Assembly: GCA_945868845.1 (NCBI GenBank) | Contig: CAMBMS010000006.1 | Location: 83,272-147,271, forward strand | Source of the DNA: Asaia bogorensis | GTDB lineage: Bacteria > Pseudomonadota > Alphaproteobacteria > Acetobacterales > Acetobacteraceae | Reading direction: 5' to 3' | DNA: 64,000 nucleotides | Shown: positions 35,673 through 43,916 of the stretch, one piece after another | Layout: every line of letters begins with the position of its first letter | How positions within the stretch are numbered: position 1 is the first letter of the stretch | Notes under the pieces: generated by a model | The model's database searches: none | What the model was told of the DNA's origin: nothing | Seen by the model: only the letters and a program-made list of their open reading frames with translations | Translations under genes and position numbers: made by a program

Positions 35673-36220
35673 TTACGATGGGTCATAAATAGAATTCTGG
35701 AGATAGTTGTTGCATTCGTCTAGGGTGAAGGCTGTGAGTAATTGCCTGATTGCGGCATAGACAGTTTTTATGGCTCGGATGACGACGTTTCGCAGCAGAT
35801 ACTTAAGTTTGGCGAAGAGTTGTTAGATCGGGTTCAGATCGCGTGAATATTTTAGCAGGAAGATCAGCTTTTTTTCCGGCCGAACGGATAAGACGGAGAA
35901 TAGTTTTTCTCTTGTGATTTTCGAGATTGCCCATGATCACGATATTGCCAGGATACAGTACCGGGAGGAAGTGTTTCTTGACATAGAGTTGGGGCCTTTC
36001 TCCGTTGATGGGGCCCTCGAGCAGTCATGGGGCGACGGTCCAGTCGTGGCGCAGCGCAACGAGGTAGACCGTGATTTTCTAATGACCATGCAGAACTTTG
36101 ACGAGGAGCCGCGTGCCGCACGGCGCCCATCTGTCCCGGAGCGCCGGTGCCGGTATCATGCAACCGCCGCAACCAACCGCTCGCAAAGATCAATAAAGTA
36201 GGGTTTTCCCTTCCATATAA
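35673..36220 (-). mobile_element. IS630-family transposase remnant (decayed)
   Basis: Minus-strand patches match a DDE transposase of IS630 type in order. An N-terminal F-I-D-L-C-E-R-L-V-A-A-V-A (helix-turn-helix start) is followed by L-L-E-G-P-I-N-G-E, then P-G-N-I-V-I-M-G-N-L-E-N-H-K (the D-N-L-x-x-H-K block, with Asp changed to Gly) and I-R-S-A-G. The end is L-T-A-F-T-L-D-E-C-N-N-Y-L before TAA at 35673-35675. Several stops and frameshifts and an internal deletion between the HTH and catalytic domains make it inactive. Intact terminal repeats were not found. The flanks (35456-35672 and 36221-36512) are AT-richer and non-coding. Confidence 0.75.
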
Positions 36221-36292
36221 GTCTTCTGTCCAGTAATTAGGTTGAATTAAAAACAAACCCAGTGGGGAGCTCCCAATCGATCCATCCTAAAA

Positions 36293-36316
36293 TCATCTCG
36301 CTCTAGAGCGAGATGA
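36293..36316. repeat. Perfect 24-bp palindrome
   Basis: TCATCTCGCTCT followed directly by its reverse complement AGAGCGAGATGA, no spacer. It sits about 75 bp upstream of the IS630 remnant. The sequence from 36303 (CTAGAGCG ... GGAATCGC) resembles the last bases of the window (63960-63989; 22 of 30 identical without gaps), so it may be the end of a repeated element. Confidence 0.6.
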
Positions 36317-36512
36317 CCATAGGTGGAATCGCTAGAAGTCTGAATCACATTCCCAAATGAATAGAGCTAGACAGGGTGCGTTCTCCTCTAAGCGCATTCC
36401 AGTCTAGAGCTGATTTGATAAAATCTGGTGTCATCTCACTCTCCACTCGGCCACCCAACCAGAGTATATTTCCTTGGGCGACCAGTTGGGGGAGAGTCTG
36501 GTGCCGGGCTTT

Positions 36513-37526
36513 TCAATAAGCCTCTAAACCAAACTCCTCGGCCAGAAGCGCATAGGAACTGCGACGCTTTTCTGGATCGTGCACGGTGGTCAGTACGGCG
36601 ATTTCCGCCACACCTAAATTCTCCGCCAACTGCCGTAGCCCGTCACCCACTTGCCTTGCCGTGCCATGCAAGGTGCGCGCGCGGATTTTTTCGATCTGTA
36701 TAATATCGCGCTCGGAATATTCCCGCGCCGCCGCTTCCTCCGGCGACAGCAACGGTGCGAACACACCCTGGTCGCGCAGCAGTCGGGAGACTTCGCGCGA
36801 GCGAAATAAATATTTTGCTTCCTCCTCTGTCTCCGCCGCCAGCGCCCAGACGCAGACAGCCGGATGCGGTTCAGTGTGGCGCGCGCTCGGACGGAATGTC
36901 TGGCGATAGACGTTCAATGCCTGCTCCGCCCCGTGCCCATCGCTGATGAAGCTGGCAAAACAATAAGGCAGGCCGAAATAGGCCGCGACCTGCGCCCCGT
37001 AATCGGAACTGCCGAGGATCCAGGTCTCTGGCAAGCCCTCGCCCAGCGGCTGGGCGACGATATCCCGATACGGATGCCCCTCCACCAGTTTTTCGCCAGA
37101 AATCCAGGCCAACAGGTCGCGCACCTGCGCCGGAAAATGATCGGCTGCCGTATCTGCGTTCGGGTTCAGCGCATAGGCGGTGCGCCCGTCCGACCCCGGC
37201 GCCCGGCCCAACCCCATATCGACGCGGCCGGTCGCAATCGCCTCCAGCACGCGAAACTGTTCGGCCACTTTCAGCGAGGAATAATGGGGCAGCATGATCC
37301 CGGCGGAGCCAATCCTTATCCGCGTCGTGATCGCGCCGATGGCCGCAAGCAGAACCTCCGGCGCGGTGCCGGCGATGCTGTCGGAATTATGATGCTCGGC
37401 ACACCAGTAGCGGTGATACCCCAACGCCTCGCAATACTGCGCGAGGGCAAGCGTTTCGCGGATCGATGCCGCGGGCGAACGCCCGGTTACGATGGTGGAC
37501 TGATCGAGCACGGAAAGCCGAAGCAT
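36513..37526 (-). CDS. Luciferase-like (LLM) flavin-dependent oxidoreductase
   Basis: 337 residues, TIM-barrel monooxygenase of the YhbW/luciferase-like group. Landmarks: L-S-V-L-D-Q-S near the N-terminus, R-Y-W-C-A-E-H-H-N (flavin-site), G-S-A-G-I-M-L-P-H-Y, and R-V-D-M-G-L-G-R-A-P-G. It uses reduced FMN; substrate unknown. The ATG at 37526 fits the family N-terminus; a TTG 15 nt earlier is the alternative. It lies 28 bp after the DUF445 gene on the same strand. Confidence 0.9.
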   Translation of the reverse strand: MLRLSVLDQSTIVTGRSPAASIRETLALAQYCEALGYHRYWCAEHHNSDSIAGTAPEVLLAAIGAITTRIRIGSAGIMLPHYSSLKVAEQFRVLEAIATGRVDMGLGRAPGSDGRTAYALNPNADTAADHFPAQVRDLLAWISGEKLVEGHPYRDIVAQPLGEGLPETWILGSSDYGAQVAAYFGLPYCFASFISDGHGAEQALNVYRQTFRPSARHTEPHPAVCVWALAAETEEEAKYLFRSREVSRLLRDQGVFAPLLSPEEAAAREYSERDIIQIEKIRARTLHGTARQVGDGLRQLAENLGVAEIAVLTTVHDPEKRRSSYALLAEEFGLEAY

Positions 37527-37554
37527 GGCGGTATCATCCAATCTAAAAACTCAC

Positions 37555-38841
37555 TTACCCGAATGTCGCACGCAGGAGGGCATATAAAATCCCGCCAACC
37601 AGGAACCCGACCAGGGTCCCATTGATGCGTACGAATTGCAGGTCCTTGCCGACGCGCAGTTCAATCCGGTCGATGATTGTCGCAGTGTCCCAGCCGGCGA
37701 CGATCTTGCCAATGACACCTTCGATCTGCCCCTGCACGGCCAGTAGGATTGTGCTCACGACCCCCGCCGCCGTCCGCTGTACCCCCGCCCGCGCCGCCGG
37801 ATCGGCCTCCAGCAGCCCGCCAAGATTGGCCAGCACGCCTTCTAGGTACGTGACCGTACGGCCATTGACCCGTCCCGCGTCTGCCTCGAGCGCCATACGC
37901 AGCCGTGCCCAGATATCTCTCAGCCAAGCCTGCACAGTCTCATGCGCCACCACTCGGCGCAGCGCCGCGCCGATCGCCGCGGCCCGTTCGGGGTCTTCCT
38001 CCATGCGGGTGATTTCGCGCCGCGCCCATTCGTCAAAAGCGGCGCGGAGCTCGGAACTGTCGGGGCCGATTTTTTCCAACTCGTTGTTGACCACCGCCAG
38101 CACCCGCCGCGCCACCGTCGCGCCCAGCACCCAGCCAACCAGCCGCCCGCCCTGCTCGCGCACCCGCTCCTCGATGGCGTGCCGAAGCGCATTTTCCCGC
38201 CCGGCCAGCACAGTCCGCAATTCACTCAGCAGGAAAGTGAGAACCTCCTGATGCCGCCCACTTTCGATCAGCTCGCGCAGGGCGCGAGCGACGATTTTTC
38301 CGGCTGCCGGCCCGCCCAGGATGCGCGGCACGATCCGGCCCACCAGTCGCTGTGCCCGCCCATCCTCCACCGTGGCCAGCAAACGCGGCAGGATTTGTGC
38401 CAGCGCCTCCGCCGCCGGGCGGGTCGCGACGGGATCGGCCAGAAACCGCCGCAAGATCGCCGGCACGTCCAGCTGCTCTAGCACCCGAGCGATTTCATCG
38501 CGCGATAAAACATGGGTGGCGACGAACCGCCCCAATGCCTGTCCTAACCTTGCCTTCTGGTTGGGGATGATGGCGGTATGCGGAATGGGAATGCCCAGCG
38601 GATGACGGAATAGGGCCGTCACGGCGAACCAATCGGCGATGCCACCGACGAAACCCGCCTTTGCGGCCGCCTGCAACAGATCGGTGGCATATCCGCCCGG
38701 TAGGGCATAACTGCCGATGGTCAGCACGGCCATCAATACCAGCAACCTGGTGGCCCAGGCGCGATGCCTCCGCAAGGCGCGCCTGTCGGCTTCCTCGCGC
38801 CTTTGTATCTCGTCCTCACGATGTGCGATGGTGTCGGACAT
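37555..38841 (-). CDS. DUF445 (YjiN-like) membrane-associated protein
   Basis: 428 residues. One hydrophobic segment at about 32-50 (L-V-L-M-A-V-L-T-I-G-S-Y-A-L), then the signature G-G-I-A-D-W-F-A-V-T-A-L-F-R-H-P-L-G-I-P-I. The long middle is amphipathic helix (about 100-390), and a C-terminal hydrophobic hairpin has G-T-L-V-G-F-L-V-G-G-I-L. The family function is unknown. The ATG at 38841 is chosen over an upstream frame start at 38889. Divergent from the zinc operon; a shared 130-bp intergenic region contains the Zur-like box. Confidence 0.87.
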   Translation of the reverse strand: MSDTIAHREDEIQRREEADRRALRRHRAWATRLLVLMAVLTIGSYALPGGYATDLLQAAAKAGFVGGIADWFAVTALFRHPLGIPIPHTAIIPNQKARLGQALGRFVATHVLSRDEIARVLEQLDVPAILRRFLADPVATRPAAEALAQILPRLLATVEDGRAQRLVGRIVPRILGGPAAGKIVARALRELIESGRHQEVLTFLLSELRTVLAGRENALRHAIEERVREQGGRLVGWVLGATVARRVLAVVNNELEKIGPDSSELRAAFDEWARREITRMEEDPERAAAIGAALRRVVAHETVQAWLRDIWARLRMALEADAGRVNGRTVTYLEGVLANLGGLLEADPAARAGVQRTAAGVVSTILLAVQGQIEGVIGKIVAGWDTATIIDRIELRVGKDLQFVRINGTLVGFLVGGILYALLRATFG

Positions 38842-38969
38842 GATTTCCAAGCGGTGCAGATATCGATTTACGGGTGGCGACGACTTCACGGCAACCGGGT
38901 CTTTCGGTTGTAAGTCCGTTTAAGCTTGGCCCCGGCCCCGGTTCCCACTTTCCAGCGCCCAGTTAAAAT

Positions 38970-38982
38970 GTTATACTATAAC
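38970..38982 (+). promoter_or_regulatory. Zur-type operator overlapping a -10 box
   Basis: GTTATACTATAAC is a perfect dyad (GTTATA-C-TATAAC) inside AAATGTTATACTATAACGAT, like known alphaproteobacterial Zur operators. TATACT (38972-38977) within it fits a -10 hexamer. A weak -35, TTTCCA, lies at 38949-38954 with a 17-nt spacer. Predicted transcription would begin near 38984, the A of an ATG. Zn-loaded Zur bound here would block the promoter. Confidence 0.75.
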
Positions 38983-38983
38983 G

Positions 38984-39088
38984 ATGATCGATCCGCTCGC
39001 ACCCACCGCTGGGGTCTTGCCGCGCCTTACCCTGGCCGGCGGCCTGCTGGCCATTGTCTGGCTGGTCGCGCTGTGGGCCATGGCATGA
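38984..39088 (+). CDS. Putative 34-residue membrane peptide, leader of the zinc operon
   Basis: ATG at 38984 to TGA at 39086-39088. Residues 15-34 form one hydrophobic segment (L-T-L-A-G-G-L-L-A-I-V-W-L-V-A-L-W-A-M-A) after a short polar N-terminus M-I-D-P-L-A-P-T-A-G. No Shine-Dalgarno precedes it; the predicted transcription start coincides with the ATG, suggesting a leaderless message. Its stop overlaps the znuC start (ATGA), which would couple the two translations. It might anchor or modulate the ZnuCB transporter, or serve only to deliver ribosomes to znuC. Unrecognised family. Confidence 0.55.
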   Translation: MIDPLAPTAGVLPRLTLAGGLLAIVWLVALWAMA

Positions 39089-39840
39089 ATCCCATGGTAC
39101 CCCCCCCGGCAATCCAGTTGAAAAACGTGGTGCTCAGCCATGACCGCCACCCGGCGGTGCATCATCTTTCCGGCACGTTCGCCCCCGGCAGCCTGACCGC
39201 CATCACCGGCCCGAACGGCGCGGGCAAGACCACCCTGTTGCGGGCGCTGTCCGGTCTGCACCAGCTGGATGAAGGCCGCATCGACCATCCCGGCCTGCGC
39301 CCATCCGATATCGCCCTACTGCCGCAGGCCAGCCTGCTGGACAGGAGTTTTCCGCTCTCCTGCCTCGATGTCGTGGCACTGGGTCATTGGGGAAAGATCG
39401 GCGCCTTTCGCCCCGTGACCACGGCGCTGCGCGATGCCGCGCAAGAAGCACTGCGCAAGGTCGGCATGGAATCACTGGCCGCGCGCCCGATCGGCGCGCT
39501 CTCCGCCGGGCAGTTTCAGCGCGTGCTGTTCGCCCGGCTGCTGGCACAGGATTGCTCCGTCATGCTGCTGGACGAACCGTTTAGCGCGCTCGATGCCCGC
39601 ACTACCTCCGATCTGCTCGGCGTGCTGCGCGGCTGGCACCAGGCCGGTAAGACCGTCGTGGCGGTACTGCACGATCTCGACCTCATCCGCCGCGAATTCC
39701 CCGACACGCTCCTCCTCGCCCGCGAAGCCATAGCGTGGACCGCCACCGAGACCGCGCTCTCCGCCGCCAACCGCATGCGCGCGCGCATTCTAAGCGAGGT
39801 CTGGGACGACAGCGCCGAAATTTGCCACGTGGCGGCGTAA
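39085..39840 (+). CDS. znuC: Zinc ABC transporter ATP-binding protein
   Basis: 251 residues. Walker A G-P-N-G-A-G-K-T-T-L near residue 38, Q-loop L-L-P-Q-A, signature L-S-A-G-Q-F-Q-R, Walker B V-M-L-L-D-E-P-F-S, switch H-D-L. It energises ZnuB for Zn(II) uptake. ATG at 39085 (M-N-P-M-V) is chosen; the frame also stays open upstream through the Zur box but that part is not coding. Identification as a zinc rather than manganese system relies on the Zur-like box and the adjacent ZnuB-type permease. The substrate-binding protein znuA is not in the window. Confidence 0.88.
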   Translation: MNPMVPPPAIQLKNVVLSHDRHPAVHHLSGTFAPGSLTAITGPNGAGKTTLLRALSGLHQLDEGRIDHPGLRPSDIALLPQASLLDRSFPLSCLDVVALGHWGKIGAFRPVTTALRDAAQEALRKVGMESLAARPIGALSAGQFQRVLFARLLAQDCSVMLLDEPFSALDARTTSDLLGVLRGWHQAGKTVVAVLHDLDLIRREFPDTLLLAREAIAWTATETALSAANRMRARILSEVWDDSAEICHVAA

Positions 39841-39959
39841 AGCTATATGCCGGGTGATGTCACCCCCCGCCGTCATGCGCGAGCTTGGCCCGCGCATCCG
39901 CGCCTTACGGTCTATGCCACCCACCCGCTCCTGGCGCCTGCCCACCGGACGGCGCCCAC

Positions 39960-40823
39960 ATGATCCAGGCCTTTCTCCTCGAACCCTTCGCGCTTGGCTT
40001 CATGCGCCGCGCCCTCGCCGGCTGCCTCGCCCTCTCCGTCGCCGGCCCGCCGCTCGGCGTCTTTCTCGTCCTGCGCCGCATGAGCCTGATGAGCGACGTG
40101 CTGCAACACGGCATTCTCCCCGGCATCGCCATCGGCGCGGCGATCGCGGGTTTCTCCCTCGTTGCTATGGGCCTCGGCGGCATGGCCGCCGGATTGGCGG
40201 TGGCCTTGCTGGCCGGCTGGCTCAGCCGCGTTACCCGCGGGCGCGAGGATTCCCAGCTCGCCGGCGTTTATTTGCTCGCCCTGGCGCTGGGTGTGATCCT
40301 CGTCTCGGCCCAGCGCGGCGTCGACCTCTCGCATCTGCTGTTCGGCAATGTGCTGGCGGTGGACGATGCCGCCCTGTTTGCCATGGCCGGGGTGGCGACG
40401 ATCACCCTGCCCGTGCTGGCGCTGATCTGGCGGCCGCTGATCATGGAAAGCATGGACCCGAATTTTCTCGCCGCGTTGGGCGGCAAAGGGGGCCGCTGGC
40501 ATCTCGGCTTCATGGCGCTAGTGGTGATGTGCGTGGTCGCAGGCTTCACCGCGCTGGGCACCCTGATGTCGGTGGGCCTGATGATGCTGCCGGCCATCGC
40601 CGCGCGCCATGTTTCCGCCGGTCTGGGCGGGCAAATCCGCGCTGCCGTCGGGCTGGCCATTTTCTCGTCATATGCAGGGCTGCTGCTCTCCTATCACGCC
40701 GACCTGCCCACCGGCCCCGCGATCATCCTGACAGCCGGCGCGTGCTGGTCCCTGTTGATCCTGGCCGGCCCGCATGACAGCCTGCTGCAACGCCTGCTAC
40801 GCCGGCCGCACTACGTACGTTAA
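39960..40823 (+). CDS. znuB: Zinc ABC transporter permease
   Basis: 287 residues, ABC-3 family with about 8-9 helices; early motif L-R-R-M-S-L-M-S-D-V-L-Q-H and later A-L-G-T-L-M-S-V-G-L-M-M-L-P-A-I-A-A-R. The ATG is at 39960. A 120-bp gap after znuC contains a 38-codon frame (39847-39963) whose stop overlaps this ATG; it is Pro/Arg/His-rich, without recognisable features, and may be chance or a coupling leader. Confidence 0.9.
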   Translation: MIQAFLLEPFALGFMRRALAGCLALSVAGPPLGVFLVLRRMSLMSDVLQHGILPGIAIGAAIAGFSLVAMGLGGMAAGLAVALLAGWLSRVTRGREDSQLAGVYLLALALGVILVSAQRGVDLSHLLFGNVLAVDDAALFAMAGVATITLPVLALIWRPLIMESMDPNFLAALGGKGGRWHLGFMALVVMCVVAGFTALGTLMSVGLMMLPAIAARHVSAGLGGQIRAAVGLAIFSSYAGLLLSYHADLPTGPAIILTAGACWSLLILAGPHDSLLQRLLRRPHYVR

Positions 40824-40831
40824 TGATGAGG

Positions 40832-40939
40832 CGCTTACGCTCAGTGGGCACCGGCCCACACCCCCACCCCGGCCACCCAACGATCGTAAACTGTTAGTGG
40901 CCGGATGGGGGGGCGGCCGGCGCCCACTGAGCGTAAGCG
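40832..40939. repeat. Long imperfect palindrome after znuB
   Basis: CGCTTACGCTCAGTGGGC-A-CCGGCC (40832-40856) is matched by its reverse complement at 40915-40939 with one mismatch in 25. An inner GC-rich stem (CCCCGGCCAC against GTGGCCGGATGGGG) continues the pairing towards a loop around ACGATCGTAAACTGTTA. It would form a roughly 108-nt hairpin. No T-run follows. It could be a terminator, an RNA-stability element, or a small palindromic repeat. Confidence 0.7.
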
Positions 40940-40963
40940 ACGAATGCCCTAGGAGACATCATA

Positions 40964-41683
40964 TTGCGAAATTTCGTTCTGCTGCATGGGGCCTTTCATG
41001 GTGGCTGGTGCTGGCGCTTCGTCGCCGAACGGCTGCGCGCGCGTGGCCATCACGTTACTACGCCGACACAAACCGGCGTCGGTGAGCGCAGGCATTTGAT
41101 CTCACGCAAGCTCACTCTGGATGATTTCACCACCGATCTAGTCAATCATATCACCATGGAAGACCTGACCGACATCGTCCTGGTCGGCCACAGTTTTGGC
41201 GGCGGCCCGATCTCCGGCGCCGCGGACCGCATGCCCGAACGCATCCGCCACCTTGTCTATCTCGACGCCCGTGTGCTGGAGAACGGCCAGGCGCCATTCG
41301 ATCTCGGCGTGGCGGACATCAACGAAGCCCGCCGTCGGTCCGCCATCGACAGCTCTGGCGGCCTCTCCATCCCGCCACCCACACCGCTTTCCTTCGGCGT
41401 ACCCGATGGACCGCTCGCCGACTGGCTAAGATCGCATCTGACCCCGCATCCGCTCAGCACCTTCCAGACGAAACTCACCCTACGCCATCCCGTCGGCAAT
41501 GACCGGCCGAAAACCTATATCGCCTGCACCGATCCGCTCTACCCATCGCTAGCCGACACGCGCGCCATGCTGCGCGGCCGCGCGGATTGGAACTGGCGCG
41601 AAATCGCCACCGGCCACGACGCCATGGTCACCGCGCCGGACGAACTCGCCATGATGCTCGAGGAGATCGCGGCCCTGCCGTAA
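40964..41683 (+). CDS. Alpha/beta hydrolase (plant esterase / hydroxynitrile lyase-like group)
   Basis: 239 residues. N-terminal F-V-L-L-H-G-A-F-H-G-G-W-C-W (oxyanion region), nucleophile Ser77 in V-G-H-S-F-G-G, and a terminal His in A-T-G-H-D-A-M. These enzymes hydrolyse small esters. The start is TTG at 40964 with AGGAG 9 nt upstream; no ATG fits better. Substrate unknown. Stands alone on the plus strand between the long palindrome and the sugar genes. Confidence 0.83.
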   Translation: MRNFVLLHGAFHGGWCWRFVAERLRARGHHVTTPTQTGVGERRHLISRKLTLDDFTTDLVNHITMEDLTDIVLVGHSFGGGPISGAADRMPERIRHLVYLDARVLENGQAPFDLGVADINEARRRSAIDSSGGLSIPPPTPLSFGVPDGPLADWLRSHLTPHPLSTFQTKLTLRHPVGNDRPKTYIACTDPLYPSLADTRAMLRGRADWNWREIATGHDAMVTAPDELAMMLEEIAALP

Positions 41684-41763
41684 AATGCCCCGGCGTGGAC
41701 GCGATACGAACATGGTTTGGACATTTATCGCGCACGAAATAAGGACAAGGGAGAACCGGCGCA

Positions 41764-42735
41764 ATGGACTGGCAGGGACGTAGAATATTGGTGACTGGCG
41801 CGGCCGGCTTCCTCGGTTCCAATCTGTGCCACGCCCTGGCCGCGCGCGGCGCAAGGGTCACGGCGCTGGACGGTTTCCTGTTCGGCGGCGGCGCCAACCG
41901 GGTGAACCTGGAGGGCGCCGATGTTGAACTGGTGGAAGGCGATATCCGCGACATCGATTTACGCAATCTCTGCGAGGGCCGCGATGCCATCTTCAATCTT
42001 GCCGCCCAAACCTCCCACATGGGTGGCCAGCGCGACCCACTGTCTGATATCGCCGTCAATGCCGTCGCCCAGGTCCGCCTAATTCAGGCCGCGCGCGAGG
42101 CCGCGCCTGATGCCGTGGTGGTGCACGCCTCCACCCGCCAGTTCTATGGCCGCGCCCTTTATTTACCGGTCGATGAAGACCACCCGATCAACCCGCCGGA
42201 CGCCAATGGCGTCTCCAAATTCGCCGGCGAGCAGTACTGGATGCTGGAACACCGCGTACACAATCGGCCAGTCGTTTCACTGCGCCTAACCAATTGCTAC
42301 GGCCCGCGCCTACGCATCCGCGACGCGCGGCAAACCTTCCTCGGCATCTGGATCCGCTACGTGCTGGAAGGCAAGCCGTTCGAGGTTTGGGGTGGCGAGC
42401 AATTGCGCGACCTGACTTATGTGGACGACGTGACTGAAGCCTTTCTGTCCGCCGCTGCCAGCCCGGCCTGTCATGGCAAGATTTTCAATATCGGGGGCCC
42501 GCCGCCGGCATCGCTGCTGGAACTGGCGCAAATGACCGTGCGCGCCGCCAACGGTGCGGCGACCTTTACCATCCGCGCGTTCCCCGCCGACCGCGCCCGC
42601 ATCGATATCGGTAGCTACCACGCCAACGATGCCGCCTTCCGCGCTGCCGCCGGCTGGGCCCCGCAAGTCGGGCTGGAAGAAGGCATTCGCCGTTCGCTGG
42701 ACTGGTACCGCTCCCGCCTCGCTGCCTATCTGTAA
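41764..42735 (+). CDS. NAD-dependent sugar epimerase/dehydratase (extended SDR)
   Basis: 323 residues. Rossmann motif V-T-G-A-A-G-F-L-G-S; R-D-I in the D-x-x-D loop; a conserved L-R-L-T-N-C-Y-G-P and V-W-G-G-E-Q-L-R-D-L-T-Y-V-D-D typical of NDP-sugar 4-epimerases/dehydratases. At the YxxxK site the sequence is N-G-V-S-K, so Asn replaces Tyr while Lys remains. It is 10 bp from the DegT aminotransferase, implying joint synthesis of an amino sugar for LPS or capsule. Confidence 0.88.
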   Translation: MDWQGRRILVTGAAGFLGSNLCHALAARGARVTALDGFLFGGGANRVNLEGADVELVEGDIRDIDLRNLCEGRDAIFNLAAQTSHMGGQRDPLSDIAVNAVAQVRLIQAAREAAPDAVVVHASTRQFYGRALYLPVDEDHPINPPDANGVSKFAGEQYWMLEHRVHNRPVVSLRLTNCYGPRLRIRDARQTFLGIWIRYVLEGKPFEVWGGEQLRDLTYVDDVTEAFLSAAASPACHGKIFNIGGPPPASLLELAQMTVRAANGAATFTIRAFPADRARIDIGSYHANDAAFRAAAGWAPQVGLEEGIRRSLDWYRSRLAAYL

Positions 42736-42745
42736 AGGCCCCACC

Positions 42746-43867
42746 ATGAGCATCATTCCCGTCGCCAACCCCGGCGCCGGCTATCTGGCCCTAAAGACCG
42801 AGATCGACACGGCCGTCGCGCGCGTGCTGGCCTCCGGTTGGTACATCCTTGGCGCCGAGGGTCGCGCCTTCGAGACCGAATTCGCCGCTTGGCTTGGCAG
42901 CGCCCGCGCGGTGGGCTGTGCCAACGGTACCGACGCGCTGGAGCTAGCCCTGCGCGCCCTGGATATCGGCCCCCGCAGCACCGTCGTCACCGTCTCCCAT
43001 ACCGCCGTCGCCACCGTGGCCGCTATCGAGATGGTGGGTGGCGCGCCCTTACTGGTGGATATCGACCCCGACCACTACACGCTCGACCCTGCCGATCTGG
43101 CGGAGGTTCTCGCCCATCCGCCGAAAAACCTACCGCCGATCCGCGCCGTCATTGTCGTGCATCTCTACGGCCAGGCCGCTGATCTGGATACCATTCAGGC
43201 CGTCTGCGCCCGCCACAACGTTGCCCTGATCGAGGACTGCGCGCAGGCGCACGGCGGCACCTGGCGCGGCCAGAAACTCGGCACGTTCGGTGCCATCGGC
43301 ACGTTCAGCCTGTATCCCACCAAGAATCTCGGCGCGCTGGGCGATGGCGGCATCGTCGCCACCAACGACACGGCGCTCGCCGATCGGCTGATGGCCTTGC
43401 GCCAATATGGCTGGCGCCAGCACTATATTTCCGACGAGGTTGGGGTGAATTCCCGCCTCGATGAAATCCAGGCGGCGATCCTGCGCGTAAAACTGCAACA
43501 TCTGGACGCACAAAATGCGCGCCGGCAGAGCATCGGCGCCGCGTATGATGCCGCGATGGTCGGCACCGCGCACCGCCCACCCGCTCGCCGCACCGATGCG
43601 TCGCACGTGTTCCACCTCTACGTTACCCGCGCCGGCAATCGCGCCGATATCCAGGCGCGCCTGCGCGCCGCCAATGTCGCCACCGGCATCCACTACCCGG
43701 TCCCGGTGCATCTGCAACCCGCCTACAAGGGCCGCGTTGCCCTAGGCCCGTCTCGCTGTGCCGAAACCGAACGCGCCGCAGCGGAAGTGCTCAGCCTGCC
43801 AATGTTCCCCGAACTTACCGACGCCCAGGTGGAAACTGTCTGCACTGCCTTGCGCGCCCTGCGATAG
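42746..43867 (+). CDS. DegT/DnrJ/EryC1 family sugar aminotransferase
   Basis: 373 residues, PLP enzyme acting on NDP-keto-sugars. N-terminal I-P-V-A-N-P, substrate-binding N-G-T-D-A-L, D-C-A-Q-A-H-G-G-T, and PLP Lys in S-L-Y-P-T-K-N-L-G-A-L-G-D-G-G. The ATG at 42746 agrees with the family N-terminus. Coupled to the epimerase gene upstream. Closest functional group: FdtB/QdtB-type aminotransferases. Confidence 0.9.
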   Translation: MSIIPVANPGAGYLALKTEIDTAVARVLASGWYILGAEGRAFETEFAAWLGSARAVGCANGTDALELALRALDIGPRSTVVTVSHTAVATVAAIEMVGGAPLLVDIDPDHYTLDPADLAEVLAHPPKNLPPIRAVIVVHLYGQAADLDTIQAVCARHNVALIEDCAQAHGGTWRGQKLGTFGAIGTFSLYPTKNLGALGDGGIVATNDTALADRLMALRQYGWRQHYISDEVGVNSRLDEIQAAILRVKLQHLDAQNARRQSIGAAYDAAMVGTAHRPPARRTDASHVFHLYVTRAGNRADIQARLRAANVATGIHYPVPVHLQPAYKGRVALGPSRCAETERAAAEVLSLPMFPELTDAQVETVCTALRALR

Positions 43868-43916
43868 CGCGCGGAAAGGAATTTGCTAACCTCCCGCCAG
43901 AAGCGGGAGAAAACGG

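Noticed and set aside
39847..39963. 38-codon frame between znuC and znuB ending in ATGA with znuB
   Set aside because: Pro/Arg/His-rich, no hydrophobic segment or ribosome site; kept only as a remark on znuB.
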